DNA from: Anaerolineaceae bacterium
GTDB taxonomy: Bacteria; Chloroflexota; Anaerolineae; Anaerolineales; Anaerolineaceae
Direction of reading: 5' to 3'
NCBI GenBank assembly: GCA_028714615.1
Contig: JAQTMA010000043.1
Coordinates: 9,870-23,326, forward strand
DNA length: 13,457 nucleotides
The position numbers and the translations under genes are program-made. Below are positions 1 to 7,018 of the stretch, one piece after another (within the stretch, counting starts at the first letter, position 1; each line of letters begins with the position of its first letter). Under the pieces are notes generated by a model. It did not search any database, was not told the DNA's origin, and saw only the letters and a program-made list of their open reading frames with translations.

Positions 1-531
1 CAGCTTGAATGCTTCAGTCTCCACGGGTGTAGGCCGGCCGGCGAAGATGTAGGCTGCCCACGTTCCGAACCAGACGAGGGTCAATCCGACCGCAACGAAT
101 AGAAGATAGCCGCCGATGATCCGCACTGGGGTCTTCGCGCTGAAACCGGTGGCCACCTGAACTGCATCCGTGCGCGATAAAACAAGGATCAAGGTGATCA
201 CCGATAGGACCAGAAGGATGACGTACAGCGGGAAGAACACGTTCAACGATGCCCCCAACAGGTAATAAGCGTAGTTGTATGCGCCGTAACCGAGCACGCC
301 GAGCCAAATCAGCAGGCCTCTCAAAGAGTCGCGCCTAACGAATATAAGGACTGCGATCAGCAGCGGTACAACCAGCAGAAGAGTGACCAGGTCGTTTCCG
401 AACCAGGTAGCCCGGATCCATTCCGCATCCCGGTACTGACCGTCGAAGACCCGCCCGAGCAGGGACTGCGCGGCCATGAGCGCCGCGAGCCACACCGAAA
501 GGATGTAGGGCGTCTTCAGGGTAGATTTCAT
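1..531 (-). CDS. Multi-pass membrane protein of unknown function, 3' end cut by the window edge
   Basis: An open frame runs from an ATG at 531 to the window edge, giving 177 codons with no stop; the C-terminus lies to the left of the window. The start is supported by AGGAGT eight or so bases upstream (about 538-543). The translation begins MKSTLKTPYILSVWLAAL and has about five hydrophobic segments, near residues 8-22, 45-62, 68-88, 94-112 and 128-148. A tyrosine- and asparagine-rich stretch (GYGAYNYAYYLLGASLNVFF, about residues 76-95) spans a membrane segment. I have the impression of similar membrane proteins of unnamed function in environmental bacteria, but I cannot name the family. It starts 26 bases after the stop of the glycosyltransferase gene on the same strand, so the two are probably co-transcribed. 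Coding is clear from the length, RBS and hydrophobicity pattern; function is unknown. Confidence 0.72.
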   Translation of the reverse strand, partial: MKSTLKTPYILSVWLAALMAAQSLLGRVFDGQYRDAEWIRATWFGNDLVTLLLVVPLLIAVLIFVRRDSLRGLLIWLGVLGYGAYNYAYYLLGASLNVFFPLYVILLVLSVITLILVLSRTDAVQVATGFSAKTPVRIIGGYLLFVAVGLTLVWFGTWAAYIFAGRPTPVETEAFKL

Positions 532-557
532 AATTTGACTCCTGATTCAATGCAGGC

Positions 558-2852
558 TCATTGGGAATTGCCGGGATGCTTTTCGGAATGGGCAATGGTT
601 TCGATTAATTTCAATTCCAAGAGCGATTGGAGAAACGCCAGGGTCGATTCTGCGCCTTGATTCTCGTTTGCCCGGTCGGGATGCAGTCCATCCCGGCAAC
701 CGCCCGTCGTTGGGTCATAGACCTGCAGGTGCAGGTCATTGCGCCCCAGGAACCATTCGAACGTGTTCCGGGCTTCCTTGTACCAGCGTTTATCCCCGGT
801 GATCCGGTTTGCTTCAAGGCAGGCCGAGACCATCGCCTGGGCTTCCACCGGTTGTTGGTCAAAGCGCGCCCGTTCACCCCCTTGTGAATAAAAACCGTTG
901 GAGCCGATCGGGACGAAATGTTTCCCTTTGGTGTCCGCGTGCTGTACTTCGGCCAGCCAGGTCAGCGACTCCATTCCGGCTGCCGCCATGCTGGGGTTTT
1001 GCATCGACTGGCCGCACGTCAGCAAGGCTTGTGATAGGACCGCATTGCAGTAGGTCAGCTTATTCTCGAACCAGCGCCATTCATCCACGCGGTTGTTCTG
1101 GTATAGATCCAGTAATCTCCCGGCCAATTCTTCTTGCACCTGTCCTACCCGCCGGTCGCCGGCGAAGCGTTCGAAATACTCATGTATACCGATCAATGTA
1201 AAGGCCCAGGCGCGCGGGCTGCTCGTTTCGAGAATGGCCAACAGGGATTGCTGAAACACCCGTCCCGCCATGTTTTGCAGCGTTGGCAAGTTTGATCGTC
1301 CCAGCACCATGCCCAATGCCCACAACGCACGGCCATGACTGTCTTCCGAGCCGGTCTCTTCCAGCCAATTGCGCTCATAATCCATAAAGTTGCGAAAACG
1401 GCGCGTCTCCAGGTTGAACGCATACCAGGTAAAGGCCAGGTAACGAGTGGCTAACCTGGCCGCCTCGGTACTGCCCAATTCTTCGAGCAGCACACTGACA
1501 ATCAAGGCGCGAGCGTTATCATCGGTGGTATACCCCTCTCGATAGTTGGGTACCGTGAAAATGGCGTGCTGCAGGATACCGGTGCCATCGGTCATGGTGT
1601 GCAGGTGATCCAACTTGAGCGGGGGCAGGTCCCCGTCGCTTTTATCCAGGGGTTTGACCGCAAACTCGGCCTGTGCAAATTGGCGGCGCTCGGCGCGGGC
1701 CCGTTCGAAACTCTGCATATAACGACGGGCTACCTGCGGCCAGATCATATCCCGGCCAAACACATAGGCGCGCTTACGCATGGCGTGCCGCTTTGACTCA
1801 TTGTCCAGCAGGTCAATGACCTGTTCGGCCAGCGCCTGCGGGTTTCTAAAGGGCACCAGCGCCCCGCGCTCTTCAGCCAGGATTTCCTCGGCGTACCAAT
1901 ACGGTGTGGAAATGACCGCCTTGCCTGCTCCCACGGTGTAAGCCAGCGTACCGGAAGTGATCTGCGCCGCGTCCAGATAGGGTGTGATGTAGATATCCGC
2001 CACGCTGATGAACTGGTTCAGCTCATCCAGGTCCACGAAACGGTTGTAGAAGATCACGTTGGCTTCCACACCCTTCTCGTGCGCCAGCCATTGCAGCGAC
2101 AGCCGGTAAGTCTCCCCTTCATCGCGCAGGATGTGCAGGTGGGTTGCACCGACCACGATGAAGACCACGTTCGGGTGTTTTTCCAAAATCGCAGGCAGGG
2201 CATTAATCACATTTTCGATGCCCTTGCTGGGTGAAAGCAGGCCGAAGCTCAACAGGACGCTTTTGCCTTCCACGCCAAACAAATCCTTGTTAAAGCTCGG
2301 GTCGATAAAGGGCACGTCGGGAATACCGTGCGGGATCAGATCGATCTTTTCCGCCGGGACTTGATAGACTTCCTGCAGGAATTCAACCCCACGTTCGCTC
2401 ATCACCACCACCCGGTCCGATAGAGACGTGATCTCTTCGAGTACCCGGCGCTGGTCAGCATTGGGATTGCGCAGAATCGTGTGCAGGGTGGTGACGATGG
2501 GCATGCGCAGCTCACGCAGCAGCGTCAGGATATATCTGCCCACCCGCCCACCATAAATGCCGTATTCGTGCTGCAAGGAGACGATATCCACATTATTGAT
2601 ATTCAGGTAATCTGCAGCGCGCCGGTAGGATTCGATGTCCTTCTCGGTCAGCTCGAAGCGCACACGGGGCGGATACTCGTAGCCGGCTTCGATATCATTG
2701 ACCGGTATGGCAATGCAAGAGGTTTCTTTATACTCAGCGGCAATGGCTTCACATAGATCGGTAGTAAAAGTAGCAATGCCGCACTGCCTTGGCAAATAAT
2801 TCCCGATAAAAGCCAGCCGTTTCAGGGTCGAAGGGCTCGTGTGGTTTTCCAT
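558..2852 (-). CDS. GT4-family glycosyltransferase fused to an alpha/alpha-toroid domain
   Basis: Predicted 764 residues in two parts. Residues 1-395 are a GT-B fold, GT4-type glycosyltransferase: GIATF at 25-29, HGIP at 175-178, GLLSPSKGIE at 204-213 (donor phosphate region), and a C-terminal donor-site region at 289-336 with TSGTLAYTVGAGKAVIS. The usual acidic EX7E spacing is not obvious in that region. Residues 410-755 look like an alpha/alpha-toroid of the glycoside-hydrolase or epimerase type, with repeated helices and conserved-looking acidic and aromatic patches: YTTDDNARAL 441-450, EDSHGRALWALG 503-514, WRWFENKLTY 592-601, FDQQPVEAQA 664-673 and NENQGAE 729-735. It probably transfers a sugar from a nucleotide sugar to a cytoplasmic acceptor; donor and acceptor cannot be read from the sequence. 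The frame opens with a GTG at 2861, but I prefer the ATG at 2852 because GGAAGGAAG lies just before it and the GTG has no spaced RBS. No signal peptide is seen. Confidence 0.88.
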   Translation of the reverse strand: MENHTSPSTLKRLAFIGNYLPRQCGIATFTTDLCEAIAAEYKETSCIAIPVNDIEAGYEYPPRVRFELTEKDIESYRRAADYLNINNVDIVSLQHEYGIYGGRVGRYILTLLRELRMPIVTTLHTILRNPNADQRRVLEEITSLSDRVVVMSERGVEFLQEVYQVPAEKIDLIPHGIPDVPFIDPSFNKDLFGVEGKSVLLSFGLLSPSKGIENVINALPAILEKHPNVVFIVVGATHLHILRDEGETYRLSLQWLAHEKGVEANVIFYNRFVDLDELNQFISVADIYITPYLDAAQITSGTLAYTVGAGKAVISTPYWYAEEILAEERGALVPFRNPQALAEQVIDLLDNESKRHAMRKRAYVFGRDMIWPQVARRYMQSFERARAERRQFAQAEFAVKPLDKSDGDLPPLKLDHLHTMTDGTGILQHAIFTVPNYREGYTTDDNARALIVSVLLEELGSTEAARLATRYLAFTWYAFNLETRRFRNFMDYERNWLEETGSEDSHGRALWALGMVLGRSNLPTLQNMAGRVFQQSLLAILETSSPRAWAFTLIGIHEYFERFAGDRRVGQVQEELAGRLLDLYQNNRVDEWRWFENKLTYCNAVLSQALLTCGQSMQNPSMAAAGMESLTWLAEVQHADTKGKHFVPIGSNGFYSQGGERARFDQQPVEAQAMVSACLEANRITGDKRWYKEARNTFEWFLGRNDLHLQVYDPTTGGCRDGLHPDRANENQGAESTLAFLQSLLELKLIETIAHSEKHPGNSQ

Positions 2853-3237
2853 GAATTCCACTTCCTTCCAGAGAGATTGATACCCCGGAGAAGGGCTCTA
2901 TTCGGATTCACTCAATCACCATTTGAGAGTCGCTCATCTGTAAACGGAGACGGACCGATACCTGGCCATGTCCGATCCCCTCTTGAAGGGCTCTGGATTC
3001 CGCCCATATCGCGGTGGACGACTGGTTCCGGCTATAAATTTTTGCACCCACTTCCCGACCCCCAATTGCGAGGCTTTCTCCACGCCAACTCTACCACAAT
3101 TGTACCAAATCCACGGCTTTATTGGCGGCTGGTTATCCAATAGCCGATTCTTGCCACGCCGTTCGGCGTGATGTGACTACTGGATATTGCAGCGATGGGC
3201 AGCCGGTTTTTTGGCCACATGACTCCTATACCTGCCG
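2853..3237. other. Intergenic gap upstream of the glycosyltransferase operon
   Basis: About 385 bases with no convincing gene. Short open frames on both strands here have no family resemblance or RBS. Visible are a small hairpin CACGCC-GTTC-GGCGTG at 3155-3170, about 70 bases after the SDR stop and lacking a T-tract on either side, and a minus-strand TACAAT at 3104-3099 that could be a -10 but has no matching -35. A GAAGGGCTCT direct repeat occurs at 2890-2899 and 2985-2994, with a nine-base copy at 2829-2837. The glycosyltransferase promoter should lie in this gap but I cannot place it with confidence. Confidence 0.5.
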
Positions 3238-4002
3238 TTAGCTCATATACCAACCGCCGTTCACGTTTATGGTTTGACCGGTAATGTATCCATTGCGAGC
3301 CAGCATTACCACCACCTCGGCGACTTCCTCAGGTGTGCCGAAACGCCCTACGGGAATCCGCTCCGGTCGTGCTTGCGCATTTTCGGCCAGCATCCCCGTT
3401 TCGATCAAGGCCGGGGCAACGGCATTTACTGTGATCCCTTCATTGCTTAATAGCGACGCATAAGCGTGTGTCAGACCCAAAACACCCGCTTTCGACGCTG
3501 CGTAATGCGGACCGACGATGCCGCCCAACTGGCTTGCTATGGATGATATATTTATGATACGACCCCATTTCCCGGGGCGCATGTAAGGCAGTGCGGCCTG
3601 TGTGACGAGAAATACGGACTTCAGGTTGATGTTCATGATCTCATCCCAATCTTTTTCCGTAATCTTATCCAAGGCTTGGGGACGGGCAATCCCCGCGTTG
3701 TTAACGAGGATATTGACCGAACCCAGTGTTTCTGCGACGAACCGAAACATCCGAGAGACATCGTCAGTTAATGACACGTCGGCTTGCACGATTGCACAAC
3801 GACGACCACGACTTTCTATCTTGAAACGAACCTGCTCGGCTTCGCTCTCCCGGTTGTAATAGTTCAAGGCGATGTCTGCGCCCGCTTCTGCAAGCGCCAG
3901 GGCGGCGGCGCGTCCGATGCCGCGACTGCCGCCGGTGACAAGTGCGACTTTGCCAGCCAACTCGCTGGTCGCCCCTCTCAAATTATTTTCAATGTTGGTC
4001 AT
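3238..4002 (-). CDS. SDR-family NAD(P)-dependent oxidoreductase (FabG-like)
   Basis: A complete 254-residue classical short-chain dehydrogenase, typical family length. Visible motifs are the cofactor loop TGGSRGIG at 23-30, an acidic D75 in QADVS, NNAG at 101-104, N126 in NINLKSVF, catalytic S154 in INISS, Y167 and K171 in HYAASK, and the C-terminal ending with TGQTINVNGG typical of 3-oxoacyl-ACP reductases. The TGGSRGIG loop with the following NYYNRES (N47-S53) suggests NADP(H) preference, by family analogy. It would reduce a 3-oxo group or oxidise an alcohol; it may be a FabG paralogue in lipid metabolism or a sugar or secondary alcohol dehydrogenase, and the substrate is not readable. The start at 4002 has GGAG about ten bases upstream. 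It lies 150 bases downstream of the reductase gene at 4153 on the same strand. No damage is seen. Confidence 0.93.
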   Translation of the reverse strand: MTNIENNLRGATSELAGKVALVTGGSRGIGRAAALALAEAGADIALNYYNRESEAEQVRFKIESRGRRCAIVQADVSLTDDVSRMFRFVAETLGSVNILVNNAGIARPQALDKITEKDWDEIMNINLKSVFLVTQAALPYMRPGKWGRIINISSIASQLGGIVGPHYAASKAGVLGLTHAYASLLSNEGITVNAVAPALIETGMLAENAQARPERIPVGRFGTPEEVAEVVVMLARNGYITGQTINVNGGWYMS

Positions 4003-4152
4003 AGTTAGGTTGCTCCAAGCAGCAATTCTTCTGCACTTGACGGGTGGAGATGGTCTGTTCTGCCTACGAAATAGCGTTGGGTCAGTTCATTACGCGAAAT
4101 GTTGGGCGGCAGAGTGGACAGAGAAGTATCGGGCCAGGAATGCGTTCGAGGA

Positions 4153-4716
4153 CTAAACCTGGTAACGCAACAAAACCACTCCATTTCGAAACGCCCTTTC
4201 TTCTACGAGTCGTAGATTGGTCTTGTCTACCTGTTTGAAGAGTGACCTACCCTCACCGAGAATGGTCGGCACAAGAACGAGGGCGTATTCATCAATCATC
4301 CCGAGATTGGCAAGCTGCTGGACGATGGTGCCGCTACCTAGAATGGTGATATCTTCCTTTCTCTTCAGAGTCTGTATTTCGTCCAGGTTTATCTGGCGGA
4401 AGATTCTGGTGTTCTTCCAGTTGGGCTCGTCTTCAGCACTCTTGAGCCTTTTTGAAAAGACGATCTTTGGGCTGTTATTCATTACCTCAGCCATACCTGG
4501 ATCCATTTCCATCGCGGCAGGTGAGGGCCACCAGCTCTTCATCATTTCATAGGTTGTGTGACCGAACATGAGTGTATTGTGGGATTGGTCGGCATGTTCC
4601 TGAGCATATCGATTCCACTCATCGTCATGGACCGCTTGAAACCAATCGATTTCGCCATTGGGTCCAGAAAAGAAGCCGTCGATGGTCATGTGGTTAAATA
4701 CGGATATCTTTTTCAT
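4153..4716 (-). CDS. Dihydrofolate reductase family protein (RibD C-terminal domain type)
   Basis: A 187-residue single-domain protein of the RibD-C/DHFR-like superfamily (YwjB/YyaP style), a likely cytoplasmic NADPH-dependent reductase of unknown substrate. Recognisable pieces, numbered from the chosen start: MTIDGFFSGPNGEIDW 10-25, LMFGHTTYEMM 49-59, PKIVFSKRL 83-91, the cofactor-region ILGSGTIVQQLANLGMIDEY 125-144 and VPTILGEGRSLF 149-160. The frame extends to an ATG at 4734, but the ATG at 4716 is preferred: GGGGAG lies ten bases before it and the family conserved N-terminus (MKKISVFNHMTIDG) begins there. The start is only two bases after the stop of the truncated SMR frame, so the message and perhaps its translation initiation come from that frame's promoter at 4919-4947. 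Whether it acts on a folate is doubtful; most of this subgroup are not true DHFRs. Confidence 0.9.
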   Translation of the reverse strand: MKKISVFNHMTIDGFFSGPNGEIDWFQAVHDDEWNRYAQEHADQSHNTLMFGHTTYEMMKSWWPSPAAMEMDPGMAEVMNNSPKIVFSKRLKSAEDEPNWKNTRIFRQINLDEIQTLKRKEDITILGSGTIVQQLANLGMIDEYALVLVPTILGEGRSLFKQVDKTNLRLVEERAFRNGVVLLRYQV

Positions 4717-4718
4717 GT

Positions 4719-4910
4719 TTACATATCTCCCCATTTGCTATTGCGAGATGAGCACTTCGTAACGCGGACGAGGTTGCATTGCACTGTAGAGCAGATTACC
4801 GACGTTGGAGATCGACAAGCAAAGACGATTATGCTTGCGTTTGAGAGTTTTAGCCCTAAGGGCCATCCCATCTCATACAAACCGGCGACTAGCAGATATA
4901 TCCAAGCCAT
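4719..4910 (-). pseudogene. 5' remnant of an SMR (SugE/Gdx-like) small multidrug or guanidinium exporter gene
   Basis: From the ATG at 4910 the frame reads MAWIYLLVAGLYEMGWPLGL and then KLS, which matches the first transmembrane helix of SMR exporters of the SugE/Gdx branch, including the membrane-embedded glutamate (E13) that binds substrate and protons and the G-W spacing after it. From about residue 23 (position about 4843) the similarity stops and the rest is a non-hydrophobic, cysteine-rich tail ending at TAA 4721-4719, 63 residues in all against the roughly 105 expected with four helices. Three of the four helices are therefore missing, and I call it a truncated remnant. It sits right behind a strong promoter and ends two bases before the reductase start, so it is probably still transcribed and may be translated as a short peptide. 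The SMR assignment rests on about 22 residues. Confidence 0.62.
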
Positions 4911-4918
4911 CTGCCATG

Positions 4919-4947
4919 ATTGTATAAGAGACCACACCCTCGGTCAA
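4919..4947 (-). promoter_or_regulatory. Sigma70-type promoter for the SMR remnant and reductase gene
   Basis: On the minus strand TTGACC (4947-4942), exactly 17 bases, then TACAAT (4924-4919): five of six matches in each hexamer with ideal spacing. The predicted start site is about 4911-4913, only a couple of bases before the ATG at 4910, so the transcript would be leaderless or nearly so. This is the best promoter in the window by eye. Confidence 0.6.
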
Positions 4948-5061
4948 CAACCTTGACGATTGCCACCCCCCCCAAAAAATAATTCCTCAACCAAATTTGG
5001 GATGCGCAATGAGCCGAAAACATATGGACAGGGAAGATAGGATTGTATCCTTGTAATACCC

Positions 5062-5967
5062 TTAATCGAACAAGCTCCCCGATTTTTCGGCCAGGCTGGC
5101 CAGGGGTATCACACGGATTTTATTGGATAACGGATAGGGGATTGGGCCAGGATAAAGCACCAGCAGTTCAGATAATTCGAGATCGGTGAGTGCAGTGCGC
5201 ATCGTAGCAGTCAACCGAGGAGCGTCTACCCGTTTGCATTCCACCCCAATACGCCGACCATTTTTAATTAGGAGTAAGTCCAGTTCCGCACCGGAATGAG
5301 TTGCCCAAAAATAGGCTTCGTCGGGTCGGGCCAATTTAATGGTTTCTTCAATCGCAAATCCCTCCCAGGAAGCTCCGCTGCATGGGTGAAGGTACAGTTC
5401 TTGTTCTGTGCGAATGCCAAGCAGGTAATGCAGTAAACCGGTATCGCGTAGATAGACTTTGGGAGATTTGACCTGCCGTTTACCCAGATTGGCATACCAG
5501 GGTTGCAGAAGCCGCACCATGAATAGATCTTGCAGCAAATCAATGTAACGGCGAGCTGTACTTTCGCCCACATTTAACACCCGGGCTGCTTCAGCAGCAT
5601 TCCAGATTTGCCCGTGATAGTGAGCCAGCAGACTCCAAAAACGGAATAAGCTGGTGGGTGGAATATTGAAACCAAACTGAGGAATATCACGTTCCAGAAA
5701 AGTACGGGCGAAATCTCTACGCCACTCCAGGCTGGCTTCATCGTTAGGAGCTGTTAACGACAAGGGAAAACCACCTCGCCGCCAGAGCAGATTCTGGGAT
5801 TCCTTGCCGACCTCTGCCAAACTGAAACCGCTCATGGTGATCACTGAGATGCGCCCCGCCAACGACTCAGAGGATTGTCGCAGCAAATCTGGCGAGGCGC
5901 TGCCGAGAATCAGGAAGCGAGCTGGCAGAGGTGTTCGGTCAGCCAACACACGTAAAATTGGGAATAA
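5062..5967 (-). pseudogene. AAA-family ATPase with DUF4143 domain, N-terminal P-loop part missing
   Basis: About 301 residues match the C-terminal three quarters of the AAA_14/DUF4143 ATPases (usually about 390-400 residues). The family-like reading begins LFPILRVLADR in frame at 5967, upstream of the GTG at 5949 that a gene caller would pick, and continues with the sensor-like FLILGSASPDLLRQSSES. The DUF4143 part follows: FLERDIPQFG, a winged-helix-like stretch (AAEAARVLNVGESTARRYID), and a PD-(D/E)XK-like patch with GAELDLLL and GVECKR. The Walker A and Walker B parts that should precede residue 1 are absent; upstream is a 16-bp inverted repeat and then the E1 beta stop codon. The body has no internal stops, so the truncation may be recent. 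Without the P-loop it cannot be a working ATPase; its cellular role is unknown even for intact members. Confidence 0.82.
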
Positions 5968-6005
5968 CCACGAAATTCCACCATGCGACGGTGGAATTTC
6001 GTGGT
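5967..6005. repeat. 16-bp perfect inverted repeat with 7-base loop at the ATPase breakpoint
   Basis: ACCACGAAATTCCACC (5967-5982) is followed by a seven-base loop (5983-5989) and its exact reverse complement (5990-6005). It lies three bases beyond the E1 beta stop (6010-6008) and ends where recognisable ATPase coding begins. On the minus strand it could form a strong hairpin serving as the E1 operon's terminator, but only TATTCCCAATTTTA follows, not a real U-tract. It could equally be an element end or a breakpoint scar. Confidence 0.8.
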
Positions 6006-6007
6006 AA

Positions 6008-7018
6008 TCACGTCAAGAGCAACTTTGCAGCCGTACAGATTCGTTCAATATTTGGCAATACCTGATCTTCCAGCCTTCGGGCGTATGGGATGGTCGTTTG
6101 CGTGCAGACCCGTGCATATTTGACCCGAATTCCCGCCTCCAGCACGACAGCCGCAAGTTCCCCAGAGAGACCGAAGTTTTCATAATCTTCGTCTATCACC
6201 AGCAAACGACCTGTCTGAGAAACCGTTTCACATAACGCCGCTTTGTCGAGCGGTGAGACAGTTCTCAAATCCAGTACTGCCGCGGAGACCCCTGCTTTTT
6301 CCAGGGCTTCTGATGCTTCAAGAGCACGGTGTACTCCAACCCCAACACTGACCAGGGTCACATCAGTACCTTCACGACTAAACACGGCTTTGCCAATGGG
6401 AAGTGGTTTCCATCGATGGGGTATAGGGCCGCGCGTCCCCTTGGCAGGAACATCATATTGGACATTTCGCCGCCCCCCTGAACCCATGAATTCAAGATTC
6501 GTTTCAGACAACAATTTATGTTCAAGGAAAATGACTGGCCCATCCTGTTGCAAGGCTGCCAGCATCAATCCCCCTGCATCAGCAGGTGTAGAAGGAACGA
6601 TGACCACCAGGCCAGGGATATGCGCGAGCCAGCCCCAAAGCGATTGCTCATGCTGTCCACCATCACCGTAGCCACCCCCGCAAGGAGCACGCACAACGAC
6701 CGGTGCTGTCCATTTGCCCCCGGAAAAAACCTCCAGTTTCGCTGCTTGATTGAGCAGAGCATCCATAGCAACGCCAAGAAAATCAACCATGTAGAGTTCA
6801 ACAACCGGACGTAAACCGGCCATCGCGGCCGCCACGCCTGCTCCCAGAAAAGCGCTCTCGCTGATGGGTGTGCCCCTGACCCGTTTTGGACCAAAACGAA
6901 CAAGCAAATTGCGTCGCAACATCGGGACATCCTCACCGAAGAGAATAATCCGATTGTCATCACCCATCGCCTGGGCGAGTGCATCATCGATGGCTTCGGT
7001 GAAATTCATGCTCCTCAT
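6008..7018 (-). CDS. TPP-dependent 2-oxoacid dehydrogenase E1 component, beta subunit
   Basis: A complete 336-residue transketolase-fold beta subunit, like pyruvate, branched-chain or acetoin dehydrogenase E1 beta. Visible are GED 28-30, TPISESAFLGAGVAAAMAGL 50-69 with the conserved glutamate E54 that activates the TPP aminopyrimidine, HEQSLWGWLAHIPGL 123-137, VPSTPADA 141-148, and the C-terminal domain with DLRTVSPLD 250-258, DEDYENFG 276-283 and an ending typical of the family. It pairs with the alpha subunit to decarboxylate a 2-oxoacid (or cleave acetoin) and pass the acyl group to a lipoyl carrier. The start ATG overlaps the alpha-subunit stop (ATGA, 7018-7015), a sign of translational coupling and a fixed subunit ratio. 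A second ATG three codons in has AGGAG too close to use. The substrate cannot be assigned, because no E2 or E3 gene is in the window. Confidence 0.93.
   Translation of the reverse strand: MRSMNFTEAIDDALAQAMGDDNRIILFGEDVPMLRRNLLVRFGPKRVRGTPISESAFLGAGVAAAMAGLRPVVELYMVDFLGVAMDALLNQAAKLEVFSGGKWTAPVVVRAPCGGGYGDGGQHEQSLWGWLAHIPGLVVIVPSTPADAGGLMLAALQQDGPVIFLEHKLLSETNLEFMGSGGRRNVQYDVPAKGTRGPIPHRWKPLPIGKAVFSREGTDVTLVSVGVGVHRALEASEALEKAGVSAAVLDLRTVSPLDKAALCETVSQTGRLLVIDEDYENFGLSGELAAVVLEAGIRVKYARVCTQTTIPYARRLEDQVLPNIERICTAAKLLLT

Noticed and set aside
14..307. Minus-strand 97-codon open frame inside the left-edge region
   Set aside because: It is out of frame with the RBS-supported, hydrophobic membrane-protein frame that runs from 531 to the edge; its arginine-rich translation is a typical shadow.
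3155..3170. CACGCC-GTTC-GGCGTG hairpin as the SDR gene's terminator
   Set aside because: Only a six-base stem, about 70 bases past the stop, with no T-tract on either strand.
2841..3171. Plus-strand open frames across the gap upstream of the glycosyltransferase gene
   Set aside because: No RBS, no domain resemblance, overlap with the glycosyltransferase start, and proline/arginine-rich shadow-like composition.
4003..4152. GTTGGGT, GTTGGGC and GTTAGGT motifs resembling attC cores between the reductase and SDR genes
   Set aside because: They are direct copies, not an inverted R''/R' pair, and no attC-like fold is evident.
4954..4969. Run of eight C then six A as a phase-variable tract
   Set aside because: It lies outside coding sequence and upstream of the promoter -35, so slippage would not switch a gene; a sequencing or assembly error is equally likely.
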